Below are positions 15,821 to 20,385 of a stretch of 20,385 nt of DNA, piece by piece. The notes under the pieces were generated by a model. It ran no database searches. It was not told the DNA's origin and saw nothing but the letters and a program-made list of their open reading frames with translations. Both the position numbers and the translations under genes were made by a program. Origin of the DNA: an uncultured Lachnospiraceae bacterium (GTDB lineage: Bacteria > Bacillota > Clostridia > Lachnospirales > Lachnospiraceae); the NCBI GenBank assembly GCA_900549995.1, contig URQQ01000076.1, forward strand, positions 1 to 20,385, given 5' to 3'. How positions within the stretch are numbered: position 1 is the first letter of the stretch; each line of letters begins with the position of its first letter.

Positions 15821-15849
15821 ATTATATCTAATTAACGTTTTTATTACAA
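15821..15849 (-). promoter_or_regulatory. promoter of the zinc-finger gene pair
   Basis: On the minus strand -35 TTGTAA (15844-15849), a 17-base spacer and a perfect -10 TATAAT (15821-15826) predict a start near 15814, about 70 bases before the first zinc-finger gene. The promoter overlaps the 3' end of the Sel1-like gene, so the pair can be expressed apart from it. Confidence 0.75.
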
Positions 15850-16190
15850 CGCTTTTTCGATATAATGGCTGATTTCTGTTTTTCCGTTCCCAGTCTGAGA
15901 TACCGCTTTAACTCTGTCTTTCTTGTTACGCTTCTGCTTTCCTCATATTCACTGAAGATCATTTCATAAGATCTGTCATCGATAACCTCCTTTCCCTGAG
16001 AAAAATTACTATGATACATTAAAAATCCCTTTTGCGATCCTGATTCCATAGATTTTGCCAAAAATAATTTTGCCAGCTGTTTATCTTTTCTGCATCCCCT
16101 GCCCTCCAAAAACCGGCACCCCAGTTTTCTGTATGCTTCGCACTCACCACGCAGTGCTTTTTTCAAAAGTTTCCTTATCTTTTTCTTCAT
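15828..16190 (-). CDS. small Sel1-like repeat protein
   Basis: This 120-residue protein begins with a basic helix (MKKKIRKLLKKA). Residues 12-48 fit a Sel1-like repeat: ALRGECEAYRKLGCRFLEGRGCRKDKQLAKLFLAKSMESG follows the family pattern of A..G...A...LG..Y..G.G...D...A...L..A...G. The next segment begins a second repeat (SQKGFLMYH) but then diverges. Sel1 repeats are alpha-helical protein-protein docking modules, common near bacterial Ser/Thr kinases. No signal peptide is seen, so it is likely cytoplasmic. The ATG at 16190 follows a very strong GGAGGGGGAG site. The C-terminal third is basic and has no recognised domain. It lies upstream of the two zinc-finger genes with an 82-base gap that contains a promoter. 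Confidence 0.65.
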   Translation of the reverse strand: MKKKIRKLLKKALRGECEAYRKLGCRFLEGRGCRKDKQLAKLFLAKSMESGSQKGFLMYHSNFSQGKEVIDDRSYEMIFSEYEESRSVTRKTELKRYLRLGTEKQKSAIISKKRCNKNVN

Positions 16191-16285
16191 TCTCCCCCTC
16201 CTTTATAATGACTTTAGCACACAGCGTCCGGGAAAATTGCAACTTATTTCCATGACAAATCCTTTCAGATCTGGCACATACTACT

Positions 16286-16314
16286 TTGTGACGTTTTAAC
16301 GTTATATATATATC
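16286..16314 (+). promoter_or_regulatory. putative promoter and operator of the XRE regulator
   Basis: On the plus strand TTGTGA (16286-16291), a 17-base spacer and TATATC (16309-16314) form a plausible promoter about 75 bases before the regulator start. The spacer begins with an inverted repeat ACGTT-TT-AACGT (16291-16302), followed by an AT-alternating run. A palindrome inside the promoter of an XRE gene is the usual place for an autoregulatory operator, but this is inference. Confidence 0.45.
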
Positions 16315-16387
16315 ATAACTTAGCATCTATGAATTCTGTTTTTTCTCCGATATGATTAAAATCAGAATAAGAAATCGAGGTTATCGT

Positions 16388-16711
16388 ATGAATGAATTTG
16401 ATCCTCTGGAACGCATCAGCGAGCTCTGTGATGAACGAAACTGGTCTTATTACCAGCTGGCAAAGGCGTCCGGCATCGCTTACTCTACATTAAATACAAT
16501 GATAAACAAACATAATGTCCCAACACTGCCTACATTGCAAAAGCTCTGTAATGCTTTTGGTATTTCCATAGCCGCTTTTTTTGAACCGGATCACGCCCAG
16601 AGAGGGTTGACGGAGGATCAGGCCGAATGTCTGTCTTTATATACTTCTCTTCCGGCTGATGATAAACCAATTGCTCTTGCTTTTTTAAAAGGACTTTCAA
16701 AAAAAATTTAG
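16388..16711 (+). CDS. XRE-family helix-turn-helix regulator
   Basis: This is a 107-residue DNA-binding protein. The helix-turn-helix covers about residues 19-62: WSYYQLAKASGIAYSTLNTMINKHNVPTLPTLQKLCNAFGIS is a textbook Cro/C1-type domain. The short C-terminal part (QRGLTEDQAECLSLYTSLPADDKPIALAFLKGLSKK) is typical of small clostridial XRE proteins. The frame is open 12 codons further upstream to 16352, but CGAGG lies 7 bases before the ATG at 16388, and the longer start lacks a ribosome site. It is the only plus-strand gene in the accessory block and sits between the lipoprotein/kinase genes and the Sel1/zinc-finger genes. It shares a terminator with the lipoprotein gene. It may control one or both groups; no target is proven. 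Confidence 0.88.
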   Translation: MNEFDPLERISELCDERNWSYYQLAKASGIAYSTLNTMINKHNVPTLPTLQKLCNAFGISIAAFFEPDHAQRGLTEDQAECLSLYTSLPADDKPIALAFLKGLSKKI

Positions 16712-16757
16712 AGATATCCAGGGGCTGGAAATCCCCCCAAATATCTCTGTTTTTTTA
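16700..16757 (+). terminator. bidirectional terminator between XRE regulator and lipoprotein gene
   Basis: AGAGATAT (16710-16717) pairs with ATATCTCT (16741-16748), with inner AGGGG/CCCCC pairing. It is followed by seven T on the plus strand (16750-16756) and, read on the minus strand, by a T run (16700-16709). It overlaps the stop codons of both convergent genes. Confidence 0.9.
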
Positions 16758-17519
16758 TTTCATCTGTTCTTCTCGGTATAATTTCTCCGTTTCCTCACCA
16801 AGATGTCTTGCCTGCTCCTCCACAAGCGCTTCATATTCATCCAGCAGAACATTGATGCGGCGCTCCACAGCTTCTCTGTCGTCATCCCAGATTGGTGTCT
16901 CTGTATGATATGATTCCAGGCGGTTCCATACTTTTTCTGTCACATAATCTACGACCTCTTCTTTTTGCCCCGCAAACCAGTAATTCACCTCCACAAAACT
17001 GCATTCTCTCATAATTCTCTGGGATTCCAGCATATGTTTATATTGAAATTCCAATTCCTGACTGGCAGTACCGCCGTTCTCTTCATACTCTAATAACTGA
17101 TCCAGAAATTGTATGTATCCGATATATTCTTCCAGCCCATACAATCTGGAATCGGCATAATCAAGATACTCTTCTTCCTCTATGTCTAAACGTTCCAGCT
17201 GTTTTTGAAAATCCTCCTCCATCTCATATGCTTTCCATGCATGTTTCTCCTCTTCCAATTGTTTTACCGTATCATTTAAAATGGCTCTTGCTTCTTTCAA
17301 TGTTCCCTGATCCGGCTGATCCAGATATTTTCCAACACTTTCCAATGCCTGATCATACTTTGCGCTGTCCTGATCCATCTCAAGAAGAATCTCTGCATAA
17401 TCATCCACGACCTCCTGATATCTGGGTGCGTCATTTTTCTTCCCTTCCCTGCATCCCAAAAGCAGGAGAAAACCAGATACAAGAAAAAACACTCTGCTTA
17501 ACTTTTTAAAACGTTTCAT
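16755..17519 (-). CDS. predicted coiled-coil lipoprotein downstream of the kinase-NACHT gene
   Basis: I do not recognise this as a named family. It has 254 residues. The N-terminus MKRFKKLSRVFFLVSGFLLLLGCREG is a lipoprotein signal peptide with lipobox LLGC (Cys23), so the mature protein should be anchored on the outer face of the membrane. The remainder is almost entirely helical and acidic (DYAEILLEMD, LEEEKHAWKAYEMEEDFQKQLERLDIEEEEYLDY, VLLDEYEALVEEQARHLGEE), with coiled-coil character. No enzymatic motif is seen. It starts 30 bases after the stop of the kinase-NACHT gene and ends in a terminator, so the two form an operon. Because the kinase-NACHT protein also has a helical external domain, an interaction at the cell surface is an attractive but unproven idea. 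Confidence 0.75.
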   Translation of the reverse strand: MKRFKKLSRVFFLVSGFLLLLGCREGKKNDAPRYQEVVDDYAEILLEMDQDSAKYDQALESVGKYLDQPDQGTLKEARAILNDTVKQLEEEKHAWKAYEMEEDFQKQLERLDIEEEEYLDYADSRLYGLEEYIGYIQFLDQLLEYEENGGTASQELEFQYKHMLESQRIMRECSFVEVNYWFAGQKEEVVDYVTEKVWNRLESYHTETPIWDDDREAVERRINVLLDEYEALVEEQARHLGEETEKLYREEQMK

Positions 17520-17549
17520 ATTCCTGCCCCCGTTATCCTAAAATGTATT

Positions 17550-20385
17550 TCAAATATGCGGCACCGGCAAATGACATGCTGCCATATCAGACTCTGCAGC
17601 CTCCAATTTTCTCTCTGCCGCCTGCAGATTGGCTCGGATTTTTTCCTCTGTCATGCTTCCCAGGGAATACGCTCCAATACAGTCCCAGAAGATCTGCATC
17701 TCACTTATGGATGCCATCAACTCTTCGGCTGACTCATCCGCGCCGGTTTCTTTCAGACTGAAGATCACCTGGCTGGCTTCCAGAAAGGATACGTTCGTAT
17801 AGGCATCCAGATATTCCTGATAGGCCGAAATCAGCGGCTCTCTTTTTTCAGAATCATTATATACCGAATCTTCGTCACACAGCTTCTCAGACAAAGCGCT
17901 TATTTCCTCTTGCATAATCATTCTCATCTCTGCCGGTTTTCCATATAATTTTACGATGACACCGACAGGAAGATTTATCTTTTGTTCTTCCATCCGCTCT
18001 ATATGGTTTGCTCCGTCCCGATACTTACTGTAAACTGCTTCTGCCGCAGTACTCTGCCTTTCTATCATCGCCTGCAATGCAAGGATATCCTGGGGTTTTC
18101 CATTTAACACTCCCTGTTCTTTGGCCTCTTTCAGAATCATCTTCTGCGCATTGATCTGCGTATTGCATATTCCCAGATTTATTTCCAGACGCTGCACAGC
18201 CGAGCGCAAAACACTGTCTGCCTCTTTAGAAAGCCGGGACGGTGCCGCGCCTCTCCATACCAGACGGACTGTACCTGCCACCAGAAACAGTGCCAGTAAA
18301 CCGAAACAGACTTTTTTCCTGCGGTATCTTCTTTGATACTGCCCAAGCTTCTTTCTGTTTTCTTCCCCCCATTCACTCAGTCCATCCACAAAATTGTCAT
18401 GAACCATACGGTAATTACCGTCAGGATTTTGCACCATCAGGCTGAAACGTCCTGTGAGCTGTTCCGATACGGCATAGTCAAACCATTCCCTTTCATTTGC
18501 GATTCCTCTAAGCATCAGCCGTGATTTTCCCATATATTCCGGAAATGCCATCCCAAATTCTTTTCCCTGCATCCTGCAATAATTTTTCCGGATTAAACTG
18601 TATAATTCTTCTACCGTAAACAGTGTTTTCTTCCTGCGCCTGAGTTCTATTGCCAGTTCCGGCAGTACATGGCGGATCAGATACTGATGGCGCAATTGTT
18701 CTTCCTGGTTTCCTGAATCTTTCCTCAATTCCCGTCTGCAGAGATGATCCAGATAATATCGGATCATCTCTTTCATATCGTCCGGACAAAAAGTTTCTCC
18801 TGATCCCCCTGTGCTGGCACCTGGCATCTGGCTTGCCTGCCGGTAAAGGGAAAGCATCATTGGATTGGACAGCAGAGAAAATACTTCCTGATTCGGGCAA
18901 TGGATTTCATATTCCTCCAGGCACTGCTCTACTGCTGCCGCATTCAGCGGCAAAAGTTCAACCGTCTCAAATTCATACAATCCATAACTTTTTACCGCTT
19001 CTGTCCGGTCCGTCAACAGAATCCCTGTATTTTCCCTCTTTCCAAGACTCTCAATTTCTTTCAGTAAATGTCTTGTCCTGGATCCAGCCTCATTAAACCC
19101 ATCCAGAAGAAAGATCATGTTTCTCTCCTTCCCCGCATCCGACAGAACAAGGCGGTTCAATTCATGCAGGGCTTCCTCCATTGTATCGGTCTGTCCATGA
19201 AAACAAATATGGCGGATCAAATATTTTTTTATGTAATCGGTCTCTTCCCCCGCTTCCTGGTATCCTGCGAGGGGAATATAGACAACAACCGGCTGATCGT
19301 TTTTATATTCCGCTGTCCCTTCTTTCCATAACTTCATCAGAAATTGTGTCTTTCCCATTCCTCCGACCCCGGTCATCAGAAGCAGACTGCCATCCAGAAG
19401 AGATTGATAACACTTCTCCTCTGTAATTTCTTCACCGCTGCCAATCCGGATACTTCTCTTCAGATACGATCCCTCCATGCGCTCTATCCTGTTTTGTTCC
19501 CTGACACTTCCCTCCCAAATGGCACTGTAGGAGATACCTTTTCCTTCTATCCGGCAGAGCAATTCCTTCAGATCTTCTTTCATAGAGGATGTGGACTGGT
19601 ATCGTTTTCTGGCAAGTACATGCAGCCCTTTGACCACAATCTGTACCGCCTTATAGACAGCAGACACAGGCTCCCCGCAGAAGATTTCCAGATCTTTTTT
19701 CAGACACTGCCCGGCTCCTCTCCCCATCAGATCTTCTTTTGCCAGCCGGCGTCCTGTCAGCATGCGGAAAAAAACAGCACTCACTGAGTAGATATCCGTC
19801 GCCGGCGTAATATTTCTTTCCTCCTGCAATGTCACCTCCGGCGCCGAATACCCTTCTTTTTCACTAAAGTACCACAGCTCTTCCGGTTCCCTCTCCATCG
19901 GCCAGACGCTGTTGTAATCAATCAGAAGAGAATATGACGGAAGCATCAGAATATTATCAGGGCTGATATCAAGATGCAGAATACCGTTCTCATGGAAACA
20001 TTCCAATGCATCAAGAATCCGGATCACTGCCTCTGCCGCATCATGCAGTGTACAGATATATTCTCCCTCATCCAGCAGTTTCTGCAGAGTTTTTCCTCCA
20101 TGAACAGACAATACGGAATAAAACGTACCATATGCTTCAAAGGAATTCAGATTTCCCGCGATCTGCCCGGGCGCATGTTCCAGTAAGTCCAGGTTTGCCT
20201 GATTTCCCTGATAAAAACTCTCTCTGCATCGAAGAAATAACTCCCTGGCACTTTCATCGCAGCAGAGGCATCCATCCTCTCCGCGGTAAATCAATCCTTT
20301 TGGATGCCATGGGAATAACTCCTTGATCAGTACTTTATGTACACTCCCACGATTCAGCCGGTCTCTGTAGAAAGCCCGGTAAACA
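17550..20385 (-). CDS. Ser/Thr protein kinase - NACHT-like NTPase - transmembrane protein, 5' end outside window
   Basis: The reading frame stays open to the window edge, so at least 944 residues are visible and the true start lies beyond 20385. Numbering from the edge, residues 1-280 are a Ser/Thr kinase. VYRAF is the end of the Gly loop region, Lys21 in VLIKELFP is the ATP lysine, HLDISPDN has catalytic Asp139 and Asn144, Asp156 lies in LIDYNS, SAPEV is at 180-184 and TDIYS at 196-200. Residues about 310-640 are a NACHT-like STAND NTPase: Walker A GVGGMGKT at 339-346, Walker B IFLLDGFNEA near 424-433, sensor LLTDR at 456-460 and NPMML at 507-511. A basic stretch RRYRRKK precedes a single membrane helix at about 692-710. 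Residues 711-944 are helical and predicted outside the cell. A TTG at 20294 could be mistaken for the start but would remove the ATP lysine. The substrate and signal are unknown. Confidence 0.9.
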   Translation of the reverse strand, partial: VYRAFYRDRLNRGSVHKVLIKELFPWHPKGLIYRGEDGCLCCDESARELFLRCRESFYQGNQANLDLLEHAPGQIAGNLNSFEAYGTFYSVLSVHGGKTLQKLLDEGEYICTLHDAAEAVIRILDALECFHENGILHLDISPDNILMLPSYSLLIDYNSVWPMEREPEELWYFSEKEGYSAPEVTLQEERNITPATDIYSVSAVFFRMLTGRRLAKEDLMGRGAGQCLKKDLEIFCGEPVSAVYKAVQIVVKGLHVLARKRYQSTSSMKEDLKELLCRIEGKGISYSAIWEGSVREQNRIERMEGSYLKRSIRIGSGEEITEEKCYQSLLDGSLLLMTGVGGMGKTQFLMKLWKEGTAEYKNDQPVVVYIPLAGYQEAGEETDYIKKYLIRHICFHGQTDTMEEALHELNRLVLSDAGKERNMIFLLDGFNEAGSRTRHLLKEIESLGKRENTGILLTDRTEAVKSYGLYEFETVELLPLNAAAVEQCLEEYEIHCPNQEVFSLLSNPMMLSLYRQASQMPGASTGGSGETFCPDDMKEMIRYYLDHLCRRELRKDSGNQEEQLRHQYLIRHVLPELAIELRRRKKTLFTVEELYSLIRKNYCRMQGKEFGMAFPEYMGKSRLMLRGIANEREWFDYAVSEQLTGRFSLMVQNPDGNYRMVHDNFVDGLSEWGEENRKKLGQYQRRYRRKKVCFGLLALFLVAGTVRLVWRGAAPSRLSKEADSVLRSAVQRLEINLGICNTQINAQKMILKEAKEQGVLNGKPQDILALQAMIERQSTAAEAVYSKYRDGANHIERMEEQKINLPVGVIVKLYGKPAEMRMIMQEEISALSEKLCDEDSVYNDSEKREPLISAYQEYLDAYTNVSFLEASQVIFSLKETGADESAEELMASISEMQIFWDCIGAYSLGSMTEEKIRANLQAAERKLEAAESDMAACHLPVPHI

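Noticed and set aside
16303..16315. AT-alternating run as a replication or integration site
   Set aside because: It is short, has no iterons, DnaA boxes or flanking repeats, and fits simply as the -10 region of the XRE promoter.
18650..19096. 148-codon plus-strand open frame opposite the kinase-NACHT gene
   Set aside because: It is antisense to the NACHT region, which shows clear motifs, and has low-complexity shadow composition without a ribosome site.
17550..20385. Assignment of the kinase-NACHT gene to a known anti-phage Avs/STAND system
   Set aside because: No nuclease, TIR or other Avs effector and no TPR/WD-type sensor repeats are visible; the membrane helix and external domain point elsewhere, so no defence label is given.

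Overview
The window looks like a chromosomal segment of a low- to mid-GC Gram-positive anaerobe, most probably a Lachnospiraceae-type Clostridium. The reasons are strong GGAGG-type ribosome sites, a Gram-positive SOS box before recA, a methylglyoxal synthase, a QueH-type epoxyqueuosine reductase, and short leaderless-looking intergenic regions with TTGACA/TATAAT promoters. The genus cannot be decided from the sequence alone. No RNA genes, CRISPR arrays or insertion sequences were seen, and no gap between genes exceeds about 260 bases.

Positions 1-12472 are conserved housekeeping genes, all on the minus strand. In transcription order from the right they are queH (epoxyqueuosine reductase), a diguanylate cyclase, argH, asd, ppk1, topB, a left-handed beta-helix sugar-nucleotide-like protein, mgsA, a sodium:solute symporter, and the 5' part of recA, which leaves the window at base 1. 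Several of these carry visible promoters or terminators. The diguanylate cyclase and argH are 28 bases apart and probably co-transcribed. recA has an SOS-regulated promoter and possibly a second one further upstream.

Positions 12605-14162 hold a plus-strand two-gene ABC importer (ATPase and permease of the NitT/TauT/ThiX type). It has no substrate-binding protein beside it and is divergent from queH.

Positions 14280-20385 are an accessory-looking block of signalling and envelope genes. At the right edge is a large minus-strand gene, cut by the window end. It encodes an N-terminal Ser/Thr protein kinase domain, a NACHT-like STAND NTPase, one membrane segment and a helical C-terminal part predicted outside the cell. 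Thirty bases downstream is a predicted coiled-coil lipoprotein. A small XRE-type repressor reads the other way and shares a bidirectional terminator with the lipoprotein gene. Beyond it, again on the minus strand, are a small Sel1-like repeat protein and two consecutive exported or membrane-anchored proteins. Each of these two ends in four CxxC motifs like the DnaJ zinc-finger domain. The most interesting hypothesis is that this block is an envelope-sensing kinase/NTPase system with exported partners. That is inferred from domain architecture and gene order, not from any known named system.
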